From a bacterium (lineage in GTDB: Bacteria > Myxococcota_A > Bradymonadia > UBA7976 > UBA1532), in the NCBI GenBank assembly GCA_030427205.1, contig JAUHXC010000003.1, forward strand, positions 248,001 to 312,000: a DNA stretch of 64,000 bases, written 5' to 3'. Within the stretch, counting starts at the first letter, position 1, and each line of letters begins with the position of its first letter. The position numbers and the translations under genes are program-made. Shown here piece by piece: positions 1 to 8,260 of this stretch. Below the pieces are notes generated by a model. That model was given only the letters and a program-made list of their open reading frames with translations. It ran no database searches and was not told the origin of the DNA.

Positions 1-201
1 CGACGGCGAGCCCCGTCGCGCCGTTCGTGCGTCGTCCAGCGCTCTTCATCGCTGGTCCCGGGCCGGGTTCCTGCTGTCACGGTTCGTGTCTGCAGGGTGC
101 TTCATGCTGACATTTCATCGCCCTGACAGCGGGGCGTCCGCGCTTGCCAGCCGTCTTCGATCTGAACTACGCTCGTCCCGCAATACATGCGGAGGGCCAG
201 C

Positions 202-1056
202 GTGATTCGAGTTCTGCTGACAGGTGTGTCGCTTGCAGTATGTCTCATGCTGACATATTCGACCGCGTCGGCTCAGGCTGTCGAGCGGTCCGTCGGCGCC
301 GAGGCGCCCGCCGCGGCGGATGCCGAGCTCGCCGCCCGCATCGCCGCGCTGTCCGAGCAGGGCAACGCGGCGGTCGAAGCCGGCCGGGGCAAAGCCGGGG
401 TCGAGCTGTATCTGCAGGCCTACGCCCTCGATCCGAGCCAGGCCACGTTGCTGTACAACATCGCGCTCACCTACCACCGCGTCGTCGGCGACGTCGATCT
501 GGCGGTGAGCTACTACGGGCGCTTCCTCAAGGCGCCGGGCGCCGATCCGGCGCTGCTCGGGCCGGCGACCCAGGCGATGGTCGCGCTGCAAGAGGTGCGC
601 AAGCTGGAGCGCGAAGCGGAGGCGGAGGCACGCCGGCTGATCGAGGCGCGGGAGACGGCGGACCGGCGCGATCCGCCGGTCGTGGACGGGACCGAGCGTC
701 CCGCCAACGGGCCGCAGACGCCGCCGCTGGGGCTCGCTGAGCCGCGGGCCGACGATCCGCCGCCGCCGTCGAGCGCGCCATGGGTCCTCGTGGGCGTCGG
801 CGGGACGATCGCCGTGGTCGGCGGCGCGATCGGGCTCTTCACGGCGGCCGACCACGGCGTATTCGCCGACAGCGATCTCTACGACGAGAAGCGCGGGCTC
901 GCCGATCGTGGTCGACCGCTCGGCCTCGGCGCCGACATCGCGGTGGGTGCGGGGGTGGCGCTGGCGCTCACCGGCCTGTTCTGGTGGGCGGTGGCCGACG
1001 AGCGCCCCGCGGTCTCCGCTGGCACGGGCCTGCCCGCGGCCACGCTGACGTGGTGA
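202..1056 (+). CDS. exported TPR-type protein with C-terminal membrane segment
   Basis: Predicted 284-residue exported protein of unknown function. I chose the GTG at 202 because GGAGG lies six bases upstream; the ATG at 187 has no such site. The first 25 residues form a signal peptide (basic start, hydrophobic core, ending STASAQA). Residues about 45-115 are alanine-rich helices of TPR type (YLQAYALDPSQATLLYNIAL), followed by a charged helix, a proline-rich linker, then a glycine/valine-rich hydrophobic stretch and a second one near the C-terminus. The stop overlaps the GTG of the kinase gene by four bases, so the two are probably translated together. TPR-plus-kinase pairs of this kind are common in Myxococcota; the pairing here suggests a shared envelope-sensing role, which is inference. 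Confidence 0.75.
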   Translation: MIRVLLTGVSLAVCLMLTYSTASAQAVERSVGAEAPAAADAELAARIAALSEQGNAAVEAGRGKAGVELYLQAYALDPSQATLLYNIALTYHRVVGDVDLAVSYYGRFLKAPGADPALLGPATQAMVALQEVRKLEREAEAEARRLIEARETADRRDPPVVDGTERPANGPQTPPLGLAEPRADDPPPPSSAPWVLVGVGGTIAVVGGAIGLFTAADHGVFADSDLYDEKRGLADRGRPLGLGADIAVGAGVALALTGLFWWAVADERPAVSAGTGLPAATLTW

Positions 1057-2756
1057 GCGGCGAGTGGCTCTGCGGGCGCTGCGGGCATCGGGGCGCGGCG
1101 CCGATGCCGCCGCGATGCCCGCTCGATCGGGGGCGGGTGGTGCCCGACCTCGGCGGCCGACGATTCGACGGGCGCTATGTGGTGCGTGATCTGCTCGGCG
1201 TCGGCGGCATGGGCAGCGCGGTCTGGCGCGCCCGCCAGGAGTCGACCCGGCGCGACGTCGCGATCAAGTTCCTGCCCGAAGCGGAGCCCGAGTCGGCGCG
1301 TCGCTTCGAGCGCGGCGCGCAGCTGGCCTCGAACCTCAACCACCCGCACATCGTCACGGTGCACGACTACGGCTCGACCGACGACGGCGGCCTGTTTCTG
1401 GTCATGGAGCTGCTCGAGGGTCGCGAGCTGACCGAGGTGCTCGCGGCCCACGATCGGCTGCTGCCCGAGACGGCCCTGCGGCTGGCCGATCAGGCGCTGC
1501 AGGCGCTGGGTCACGCCCATCGGCAGCGGGTCGTGCACCGCGACATCAAGCCGGGCAACCTGTTCATCGTCGAGCACGAGGACGAGCCGCCGACCCTCAA
1601 GGTGCTCGACTTCGGCATCGCGCGGTTCTTCGAGGACGAGGACGAGCCCTCGGGCGGGCTGGCGGATCGGGTCGACGGCGACGTCACGACCGTGCGCAAG
1701 ATCTGCGGCACGCCGCGCTACATGTCGCCCGAGCAGATCGCGCGCCAGCCGGTGGACGGCCGGACCGACCTCTACTCGCTGGGCGTGGTGCTCTATCAGT
1801 GCCTGACCGGCCGCACGCCGTTCAATGGCGACCTGGCGCAGCTCTTGTACAGCCACCTGCACGTCGAGCCGGCGCCGCTGCGCGCGGTGCGCGGCGATGT
1901 GCATCCCCTGTTCGAGAGCGTGGTGCTGCGGGCCATGGCCAAGACGCCCGATGCCCGCTTCGCCTCGGCGCGGCAGATGCGGTCGACGCTCTACGACCTG
2001 CAGCTCGAGCTGGGCCTGCTGGTCATCGGTCCGCCCACGGGCTCGATGCCGGCGCTGACGTTGACCGAGCCCGGGCGGCGGGTGGCCGGGCTCTCGGGGG
2101 ACGAGACCCCCGACGCGGGCGCCATCACGGCCACGCGCACCGGCCGATGGGGCGGGCTGCTCGCGGCCGTCACCGCTCTGGTGGTGCTCCTGGGCGTCCT
2201 CTGGTGGACCCGCCATCCGGGGCCGTCGGTTCAGCCCATGACCCGCGGTGAGTCCACCTGGTTCGATGCCGGCATCCGCAGCGCGCCGGACGCGCCGTTG
2301 TCGACGGCGCAGATCGCCGCCGCTGATGACGTGCGCGGCGCGGTCGACGATGCGGGCGCGCGGGACATCGCCGCGCCGGAGGTCGCGCCCGTCGACGCGG
2401 CATCGGCGCCGGTCGCCGCCGCCCATCGCACCCCGTCTCGATCTGTCCGGGCGACGCGGCGGATGCGGCGCCGCACGCCGCAGCCCATCGTCGACGCGGC
2501 GGTGCCGGTCGATGTGGCGGTGGACTCGGCGGCCCCGGCGGACGTCAGCCCGCCCGCTGCGCCGGCGGCGCGTCCGCGGGTCGTGCCGCCGCGCATCGGC
2601 GGTGCGGCGGCCACCGGGCCGGTGCGGGCGTTGGTCTTGCCCGGTGGCGGCGGCGTGCCCGCGCTGCGCCTGGACGATCCGCCGGCGCGTCTGGAGACGC
2701 CCCGCATTCCCGACGCGCCCGAGACCGGCGCGCGGCCGGCGGCGGGTCCCGAGTAG
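1053..2756 (+). CDS. transmembrane serine/threonine protein kinase
   Basis: Hanks-type protein kinase of 567 residues. The start is the GTG that overlaps the previous stop (GTGA). A short Cys motif (C7, C10, C22) resembling half a zinc ribbon comes first. The kinase domain runs about residues 38-320 with all key elements: glycine loop GVGGMGS (49-55), Lys72 in VAIK, HRDIKPGN (162-169), DFG (186-188) and the MSPEQ equivalent of APE. One membrane helix lies near 367-385, and the remaining 180 residues are Ala/Val/Asp/Pro-rich with no recognised domain, so an inside kinase and an outside disordered tail are expected. It should be catalytically active. The acidic insert EDEDEPSGG just after DFG is unusual. 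Its substrate cannot be read from the sequence. Confidence 0.93.
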   Translation: MSGEWLCGRCGHRGAAPMPPRCPLDRGRVVPDLGGRRFDGRYVVRDLLGVGGMGSAVWRARQESTRRDVAIKFLPEAEPESARRFERGAQLASNLNHPHIVTVHDYGSTDDGGLFLVMELLEGRELTEVLAAHDRLLPETALRLADQALQALGHAHRQRVVHRDIKPGNLFIVEHEDEPPTLKVLDFGIARFFEDEDEPSGGLADRVDGDVTTVRKICGTPRYMSPEQIARQPVDGRTDLYSLGVVLYQCLTGRTPFNGDLAQLLYSHLHVEPAPLRAVRGDVHPLFESVVLRAMAKTPDARFASARQMRSTLYDLQLELGLLVIGPPTGSMPALTLTEPGRRVAGLSGDETPDAGAITATRTGRWGGLLAAVTALVVLLGVLWWTRHPGPSVQPMTRGESTWFDAGIRSAPDAPLSTAQIAAADDVRGAVDDAGARDIAAPEVAPVDAASAPVAAAHRTPSRSVRATRRMRRRTPQPIVDAAVPVDVAVDSAAPADVSPPAAPAARPRVVPPRIGGAAATGPVRALVLPGGGGVPALRLDDPPARLETPRIPDAPETGARPAAGPE

Positions 2757-2765
2757 AGCTCGCGG

Positions 2766-4193
2766 TCACTCGCGGGGATAAGCCGTCCAGCCGTCGGTCC
2801 ACGGCGGTCGGTCCGGGTCGAAGGCGCCGAGGTAGGGGGCGGGCTCGCCGAGCCGCGCGTCGCCCTCGTCGCTGGCGCCGACCCCGAGGGCCACGACGCG
2901 CGGCGGCCGCCACCCGGGACCGTCGGCAGCCCCCGGCATATCGAGATCGGCCGGCATGTCGCCGATGATCAGCGGGCCGTTCTCCGTCGGCGGCAGGCTC
3001 GGCGTCTCGTCGTCGGGGTCGAGCGATTCGAGCCACGCGGCCAGGTCGGCCCCATTGGGATCGAGGGCCAGCACGTCGTCGTCGCCCAGTTCGAATCGGC
3101 TCGGGCCCAAGCGCAGGTGGCCCGCGTCGAGGGTCATCCGGGTATTGCTGTCTTCGACGCGGATCACCGCGTCGAGCGGGTCGACGACGAGCAGGTTCTC
3201 CAGACGCGCGCCGAGGCCTTCCTTGAGCCGCAGGGCGACGTTCTGGCCGTTGTCGACGCCGCCGGTGCAGTCGGCGCAGCCGAGCACGGTCACGTTGAAG
3301 ACCCGGGCACCGGGCTCGCCCGACTCGGGGCGCGCGCTGGCCTCGATGGCCGAGGTCGCGCTCATTGCGTCTCCCGGCAGCCGCTGAAGGATGGCCAGGT
3401 GGCGCAGGCTGCCCTGCCAGCCGAGGTCGAAGTCGAGCCCATCGTCGAGCGCCTCGCTGACGACGATATGGGCCAGATCGACCGTGCCGCCGAAGATCTC
3501 CACGCCATCGTCGAGGCCGCGGTGCACCTGGACATAATCCACGATGGTATCGGTCCCGCAGCCGGCGAGGGTGAGGCCGTTGAGCTCCTGGTCCTGTCCG
3601 GCCACCTTGCCGGCGAACTCGATGCGCACATAGCGCAGCACCCCGCAGTTCGACCTCGGGTCGTCGCCGCCGTATTGGATGTCGCCCAGCGGAAACCCTT
3701 CGAGGATGCCGGTGCCGCCGTTGACCGGCGCGTCGCCCAGCAGCGCCACGCCGCCCCAGTCGCCCGCGTCGCGCGGCGCCTCTCCGCTGGTGAAGACGAT
3801 CGGCTCGTCGGCCGTGCCGTCGGCGTACAGGATGCCGTCGGGTCTCACGACGAGGGACGAGCCCAGCCTGCCGAGCACGGTGGTGCCCGGGGCGATCCTC
3901 AGCTCGGTGCCGTCTGTCACCTCGACGCTGCCCTCCATGACGATCACGCCGCTCCAGACGGTATCGGTGCTGATCGGGCCGCGCACGACCTCGGTCGTCG
4001 GCGCGGCGTCCGGGGGGCCCGTATCGGCCACCACCTGCGGACGGCAGACGCCGTCGACGCAGACCGCCGCGGTGCAGTCGGCGTCGGTCTCGCACTCGCG
4101 AAAGGGGAAGAGCACCGAGCAGCCGCTCAGCACGAACATGAGGCCGAGGGTCGGCCCCAGATGGTGGGTTGGTGCCATGTCGCGTGTCAGCAT
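2766..4193 (-). CDS. surface lipoprotein with right-handed beta-helix-like domain
   Basis: Predicted 475-residue lipoprotein. From the ATG at 4193 (another is at 4178, and a TTG at 4229 is possible) a short basic start and hydrophobic core end in the lipobox LSGC. A Cys-rich element CETDADCTAAVCVDGVC follows, a form common in myxobacterial lipoproteins, then a Thr/Pro linker. The body carries phrases such as GTTVLGRLGSSLVVR, LYADGTADEPIVFTS and DAGDWGGVALLG, which recur in a known family of parallel beta-helix outer-surface proteins of Bacteroidetes and deltaproteobacteria. Later strand repeats include VDYVQVHRGLDDGVEIFGG. It converges with the kinase gene (nine bases between stops). Binding or adhesion is plausible, but nothing catalytic is visible. 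Confidence 0.75.
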   Translation of the reverse strand: MLTRDMAPTHHLGPTLGLMFVLSGCSVLFPFRECETDADCTAAVCVDGVCRPQVVADTGPPDAAPTTEVVRGPISTDTVWSGVIVMEGSVEVTDGTELRIAPGTTVLGRLGSSLVVRPDGILYADGTADEPIVFTSGEAPRDAGDWGGVALLGDAPVNGGTGILEGFPLGDIQYGGDDPRSNCGVLRYVRIEFAGKVAGQDQELNGLTLAGCGTDTIVDYVQVHRGLDDGVEIFGGTVDLAHIVVSEALDDGLDFDLGWQGSLRHLAILQRLPGDAMSATSAIEASARPESGEPGARVFNVTVLGCADCTGGVDNGQNVALRLKEGLGARLENLLVVDPLDAVIRVEDSNTRMTLDAGHLRLGPSRFELGDDDVLALDPNGADLAAWLESLDPDDETPSLPPTENGPLIIGDMPADLDMPGAADGPGWRPPRVVALGVGASDEGDARLGEPAPYLGAFDPDRPPWTDGWTAYPRE

Positions 4194-4600
4194 GGGGTCG
4201 GCTCTCGCTTCATCATCCCTCTTTTGCAATGGTTTGGGCGTCTCGCCGCGCTGTTCGGGTGTCAGGATGTCATCGAATCATGCCATATGGGCGGCAGCCG
4301 GGCGACGAAACGATGGCGATGGCCGAGTCGGTGACCGCGCGCTGCCCCGGCACCGAGCGCGTCATCGACGGGGCTCATGATCCGAACGCGCCCACCGGGA
4401 CTCCTCGGCGCAGCCGCGCACCTCGGCGAGCGGGACCTGCCGGTCTCCCTGTGACCGCGATGTCCCAGCCGGATGTCTCGGATCGAGCGCTCTTCGCGAC
4501 GGATCGACCCCGCGGGGCGGCTCTATGGGGCCTGCCGGGCCATGGCACGGGGGTTGCGTATGGATTGTGGTGAATGTGAGCCCCTGTCCCCGGAGGTCCC
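4194..4600. other. divergent intergenic region, no gene seen
   Basis: About 400 bases between two divergently read lipoprotein genes. The short open frames here have no ribosome site or family resemblance and I reject them. The right end holds a clear sigma-54 promoter for the rightward gene (listed separately). The left part should hold the promoter of the leftward lipoprotein, but I cannot single it out. Confidence 0.5.
4543..4557 (+). promoter_or_regulatory. sigma-54 (-24/-12) promoter
   Basis: The sequence is TGGCAC, five bases (GGGGG), TTGC, which matches the full RpoN core consensus TGGCAC-N5-TTGC including the invariant GG and GC at the right spacing. Transcription would begin near 4568-4570, leaving a leader of about 30 bases with GGAGG at 4592-4596 in front of the ATG at 4601. 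RpoN promoters need an enhancer-binding activator; none is encoded in this window. Confidence 0.72.
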
Positions 4601-5434
4601 ATGCGCCCGCTGCCCCTCGTCGTCGCGTCCCTCGCCCTGACGCTCGCCGCCTGTGCCGATCCGGTCGACGAGCAGAGCAGCGCGCTCGAGCCGGGGGACG
4701 CCGTCGCGGTGAAGAGCGACGGCGGCCAGACCTTCATGCTGCACGTGGGCGGCATCTGCTCGCAGAGCTTCACCATCGGCACCAAGGGTGAGAACGGCGC
4801 CCGCCTGGGTCAGTGGAGCGGGGTCGAGAGCGTCGACCTGGAGATCGACCAGCGCCAGAGCATGTCGATCGCCGTCTCGCAGATGATCGGGCACCTCGAC
4901 ACCTACTGCACCGGCAGCGACGAGTGCCTGCTCTATGTCTACAGCAACGGCGGGGCGGTCATCAGCCAGGCCCTGGCGCTGACCGAGGCCGACCGCTGGA
5001 ACATCCTGTGGGTCTTCTCGACGGCGAGCAACGAGGGCGGCTCGGAGATCAGCGACAACTTCCTGGCCGCGCCGGTGACCCGGCTGGGCTTCGCCTGCGA
5101 CCTCGCCGACGAGATCGGCCCCAGCGATCACCGCGCCGGCTGGAACCACAACGACACCGGCGGCACGCTGTTCTACATGCTCGCCGGCCGCGACGAGTGG
5201 TGGTACACCGGCGGCTTCCCCGACTTCTTCGGCGGCAGCGCCAACGACGGCGCGGTGGCCTTCCACTCGTCGGCCGGGCTCAACGATACCTTCCACGTCA
5301 GCGACGACGCCCCGTGGGCCTGCTACGAGCAGTCGTATCACTATGCCGGGCACCAGGCGGCCTTCACCTGCGAGGGCCTCGACGTCGACCACAACGGCAT
5401 GACCATGGCCGGCATCCACGAGCTGGGCGGTTGA
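4601..5434 (+). CDS. lipoprotein with alpha/beta-hydrolase-like features
   Basis: 277-residue lipoprotein. The ATG has GGAGG five bases upstream; the signal peptide ends at the lipobox LAAC (Cys18). The mature part has a pattern that suggests an alpha/beta hydrolase: a strand LYVYSNGGAVISQALAL, where Ser followed by Asn-Gly-Gly could be a nucleophile elbow, acidic residues mid-protein, and a C-terminal His (HELGG). The usual first Gly of GxSxG is Tyr here, so activity is uncertain. Six or more Cys residues suggest disulfides, fitting a periplasmic or surface site. The stop overlaps the next gene's TTG start by four bases, and the pair would be driven by the sigma-54 promoter just upstream. 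Confidence 0.72.
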   Translation: MRPLPLVVASLALTLAACADPVDEQSSALEPGDAVAVKSDGGQTFMLHVGGICSQSFTIGTKGENGARLGQWSGVESVDLEIDQRQSMSIAVSQMIGHLDTYCTGSDECLLYVYSNGGAVISQALALTEADRWNILWVFSTASNEGGSEISDNFLAAPVTRLGFACDLADEIGPSDHRAGWNHNDTGGTLFYMLAGRDEWWYTGGFPDFFGGSANDGAVAFHSSAGLNDTFHVSDDAPWACYEQSYHYAGHQAAFTCEGLDVDHNGMTMAGIHELGG

Positions 5435-6585
5435 CGCCGGGCCGCCGAGCGCTGCTGGCGGGCCTCGCCCTGTCGGCGCTGCTGCTGGTCTGGCTCGCGC
5501 TGTGGCCCGCCGACGGGCGAGGGCCCGTCGTCAACCGATCTACGCCGAGTCCGACGGGCGAGCCGATCACCCCGCGGGTCCCGCCCGCGGCGCCGGCGAA
5601 GGCGGCCGTCGCGCCGGCGCGGGCGCCGGCGCCCGCAGAGCCAGAGGCCGCGCCTGAATCTGCGGACACCGACCTCAGCCCGGTCGAGGCCTATCGGCGC
5701 TACGCCGTCTACCCGCCGACGAGCCGACCGCTGCACGCCAACCAATCCGATCTGATCGACTGGAACCGACGCCACGAGTCGCCGCGGGCCGACCCCGACG
5801 ATGCCGAGGTGGCGATCCTCTTCACGGCCGACCGCTATCACGTCGTCGGCGAGCAGACCCTCAGCCCGCTGCTCGATGTGCGCCGGGCCGATGAGCCGCT
5901 GCAGGTGCAGGTGCTCGACAGCCGGGTGCACCTGCCCGATGGGCGCACGCCGTCGTTTACACTCGCGCCGCGCGACGGGCTGTACGCCGGGGTCATCACG
6001 CCGGCCGACTGGGGGCTGACCGAGGCGGCTCGGGTCGAGGTCGAGGTCGCCTTCGACGCGGGGGCCGGGCCGCGCACCGCGCGGTTCTTTGCGGTCTACA
6101 CCCCCGACGACGCGGTGCCGGCCCGCTTCGGCGCCGTCCTGGGCGATCGGGTGGTCGACGGCAGCCTCGAGGTGACCGTCGAGGTGCACGTCGAGCAGGC
6201 GGGGCTCTATCTCTTCGACGCGAACCTTTTCGCCGGCGGTGAGCCGGTGGGCTGGACCCGCAGCAAGCCGCGCCTCGAGCCGGGCACGCAGCGGCTGGTG
6301 CTGCGCTTCTTCGGCAAGGTCATCGCCGATCGCGGTCTGGACGGGCCGTTCACCGTCGAGCAGCTACGCGGCGCGCTCGCCGCCCCCGGATCGACCCCGC
6401 CGACGGTTCAGATGCCCCCGTATCCGGGCGTGATCACCACCGCGGCCCACGGCGCGGACGCCTTCTCGCCGGCCGAGTGGGACGACCCGCGCAAGCAGCG
6501 GCGCATCGCGCGGTTGAAGCGGCTGGAGGCGATGGGCGGGCCGACGGTCACCACCCCCGCGTGGCGCGAGGGGCCGCCGCGCTGA
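5431..6585 (+). CDS. membrane-anchored hypothetical protein
   Basis: 384 residues from a TTG start embedded in TTGA, overlapping the upstream stop; no better start exists in this frame, and the protein begins at once with a basic, hydrophobic anchor (LLAGLALSALLLVWLALW). A Pro/Ala linker of about 60 residues leads to a domain starting YRRYAVYPPTSRPLHANQSD, followed by beta-rich sequence resembling two immunoglobulin-like sandwiches (VTVEVHVEQAGLYLFDANLF). I do not recognise a named family. The C-terminus is basic and would lie in the periplasm with the rest. Co-translation with the hydrolase-like lipoprotein suggests they act together. Confidence 0.72.
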   Translation: MTPGRRALLAGLALSALLLVWLALWPADGRGPVVNRSTPSPTGEPITPRVPPAAPAKAAVAPARAPAPAEPEAAPESADTDLSPVEAYRRYAVYPPTSRPLHANQSDLIDWNRRHESPRADPDDAEVAILFTADRYHVVGEQTLSPLLDVRRADEPLQVQVLDSRVHLPDGRTPSFTLAPRDGLYAGVITPADWGLTEAARVEVEVAFDAGAGPRTARFFAVYTPDDAVPARFGAVLGDRVVDGSLEVTVEVHVEQAGLYLFDANLFAGGEPVGWTRSKPRLEPGTQRLVLRFFGKVIADRGLDGPFTVEQLRGALAAPGSTPPTVQMPPYPGVITTAAHGADAFSPAEWDDPRKQRRIARLKRLEAMGGPTVTTPAWREGPPR

Positions 6586-6595
6586 GCCGGCGGGC

Positions 6596-7531
6596 TCAGG
6601 CTTCGTCGGACTCGAGGAAGCGGCGGGCGATGGACGCCGACGGGTGCTCGGGGTCGAGGCCGAGGTAGGCCTCCCAGTGCACGCGGGCCTGCCGCCGCTG
6701 GCCTTGCTTCTCCCACAACAGCGCGAGGTTGAAGTGGGCGTCGGCGTAGGCCGGGTCGAGCTCGATCGCGGTCTCGTAGGCCCGCGCCGCCGCGTCGGGG
6801 TGGCCCAGATCGTCGAGCACGTTGGCCAGGTTGTACCAGGCCTGGGGGTAGTCGGGCGCGGCGCGGGTGGCCGCCCGGTAGAGTTCGCAGGCCGGGCGCA
6901 GCTTGCCGCGGGCGTAGACCAGGTTGCCCAGGTTGAGCAGCGCGCCGGGGTGGGTCGGCTCGATCGACAGCGCCCGGCGATAGGCCATCTCGGCGGTCTC
7001 GGGGTCGTCGCCGCGCTCGGCGTCGAGGCCCGCGCGCAGCCAGCCGTCGGCGTCCTGCGGCTCGTCGGCCGGGTCGGGCGCGGGCGGCTTGGGGCGCATG
7101 CGCACCACCTCGCCGGCGGCCTCGTACAGCGGCCCCATCGGCAGGTCGAGCACCGCTTGCCCCGAGCGCGGCTCGAGCAGCGTCTCGTCGAGCCGCACCA
7201 CCAGGGTGCCGTGATCGCTGACCACCCGCAGCGCCGAGAGGGGGTGGGCCACGTCGGGTCGCCAGGCCCGCACCGCCTCGACCGCCTCGCGCACCTGACG
7301 GGTCGTCACGCCCTTGTTGATCAGGTCGATCGCGGTCCGGGCGGCGGCGACGTCCTGGAAGCCGTAGAACAGGCCGCCGTTGTCGCTGCGCGCCGGCAGG
7401 AGCCCGCTCTTGTGCCACGACCGCAGCTGGCGGGCGGTGGCGCCGGTCAGCCGCACCAGCTCGGGCAGGGCGTACAGCGCGCCGGCGGCCTGCGGGCGGC
7501 CGGCATCGGGATCGTCGTCACGGGCGGTCAT
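6596..7531 (-). CDS. MerR-type regulator fused to TPR repeats
   Basis: 311-residue predicted one-component regulator. The ATG overlaps the stop of the upstream gene (ATGA), which sets the start. Residues about 15-80 form a MerR-like winged helix (LPELVRLTGATARQLRSWHK, then GGLFYGFQDVAAARTAIDLI). A beta-rich middle of some 70 residues follows, and residues about 170-305 carry at least four TPR units (HPGALLNLGNLVYARGKL; AWYNLANVLDDLGHPDAAAR; AHFNLALLWEKQGQRRQARV). The TPR array replaces the dimerising coiled coil and effector domain of classic MerR proteins, so the input is probably a protein partner. MerR-TPR fusions are known from Myxococcota and relatives, but no function is established to my knowledge. 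Confidence 0.8.
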   Translation of the reverse strand: MTARDDDPDAGRPQAAGALYALPELVRLTGATARQLRSWHKSGLLPARSDNGGLFYGFQDVAAARTAIDLINKGVTTRQVREAVEAVRAWRPDVAHPLSALRVVSDHGTLVVRLDETLLEPRSGQAVLDLPMGPLYEAAGEVVRMRPKPPAPDPADEPQDADGWLRAGLDAERGDDPETAEMAYRRALSIEPTHPGALLNLGNLVYARGKLRPACELYRAATRAAPDYPQAWYNLANVLDDLGHPDAAARAYETAIELDPAYADAHFNLALLWEKQGQRRQARVHWEAYLGLDPEHPSASIARRFLESDEA

Positions 7532-8028
7532 TTGCCGTTGTCGACGTCCACGGTCAGGTGGTCGAGCGGGGCCTCGATGTCGGCGGTCAGCCGCACGCCG
7601 GCGCCGTCGGCGACGGCGACGCAGGTCACGTCGAAGTCGGCGGGGGTATCGGGCCCGAGCATGCGCGCCAGCTCGCGGTACAGCCGGTCGTCGATGACCC
7701 GTCGGGCGCGGGCATCGCCCATCAGGGCGCCCGCCAGCCGCTTCGCGAGCGCCGCGTCGGCCGGATCGGCGAGGGGCAGCCGGCGCAGGTCGAGTGTCAG
7801 GACGGTGGTGCCGAACCACGTCGGGCAGAGCTGCCCGGGGTAGGTGCGGCCCTCGCTGATGGCCTCGGCGCTCTCGACGAGCCGATGCAGCGTATCGAGA
7901 TCGAGCGCGCCGCCGGCGGGGTAGAGGGTCCAGGTGCGGTCGTCGCCGTCGCCGCGGTTGCGGGCCCGGCGCACGCCGGCCCGGGCCATGGGCTGCCGGG
8001 CGATCGCGTGGGGATCGAGCTTGGCCAT
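7528..8028 (-). CDS. conserved hypothetical protein, partner of MerR-TPR regulator
   Basis: 166 residues, with no signal peptide or membrane segment. The ATG at 8028 has GAGG eight bases upstream. The sequence is a mixed alpha/beta fold with Trp/Thr-rich strands (DDRTWTLYPAGG; LCPTWFGTTVLTLDLRRLPL) and an Asp-rich C-terminus (TADIEAPLDHLTVDVDNGK). I do not recognise the family. It overlaps the start of the MerR-TPR gene by four bases, so the two are almost certainly co-expressed; it could be the partner sensed by the TPR repeats. Confidence 0.68.
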   Translation of the reverse strand: MAKLDPHAIARQPMARAGVRRARNRGDGDDRTWTLYPAGGALDLDTLHRLVESAEAISEGRTYPGQLCPTWFGTTVLTLDLRRLPLADPADAALAKRLAGALMGDARARRVIDDRLYRELARMLGPDTPADFDVTCVAVADGAGVRLTADIEAPLDHLTVDVDNGK

Positions 8029-8260
8029 CGTGATGCCTCGTCTGCTGTCGATGGCCGCGATGCTAACCGCGCCGGCCCGATCGCGCGAACTTTCGCCCGC
8101 CGCTCGCCCGCAGCCCGCGCGGGGCGGCGAGGGCCCCGGTCGACGGTGGGCGATGTCAGCAGCCCGGCGCCATCCGATCTCCCGGCGGCCGGATAAAGAT
8201 GTGCATCGGGCTGCGTGTGCCGCTAGAGTGACAGCCGAACGCCCTGCTCGCAGAGGACGC

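Noticed and set aside
4169..4573. Small rightward open frame in the intergenic region
   Set aside because: No ribosome site, no signal peptide or domain, and it overlaps the sigma-54 promoter.
7934..8260. Upstream extension of the winged-helix gene
   Set aside because: The ATG at 8261 has a good ribosome site, and the extension is antisense to the neighbouring gene with low-quality composition.
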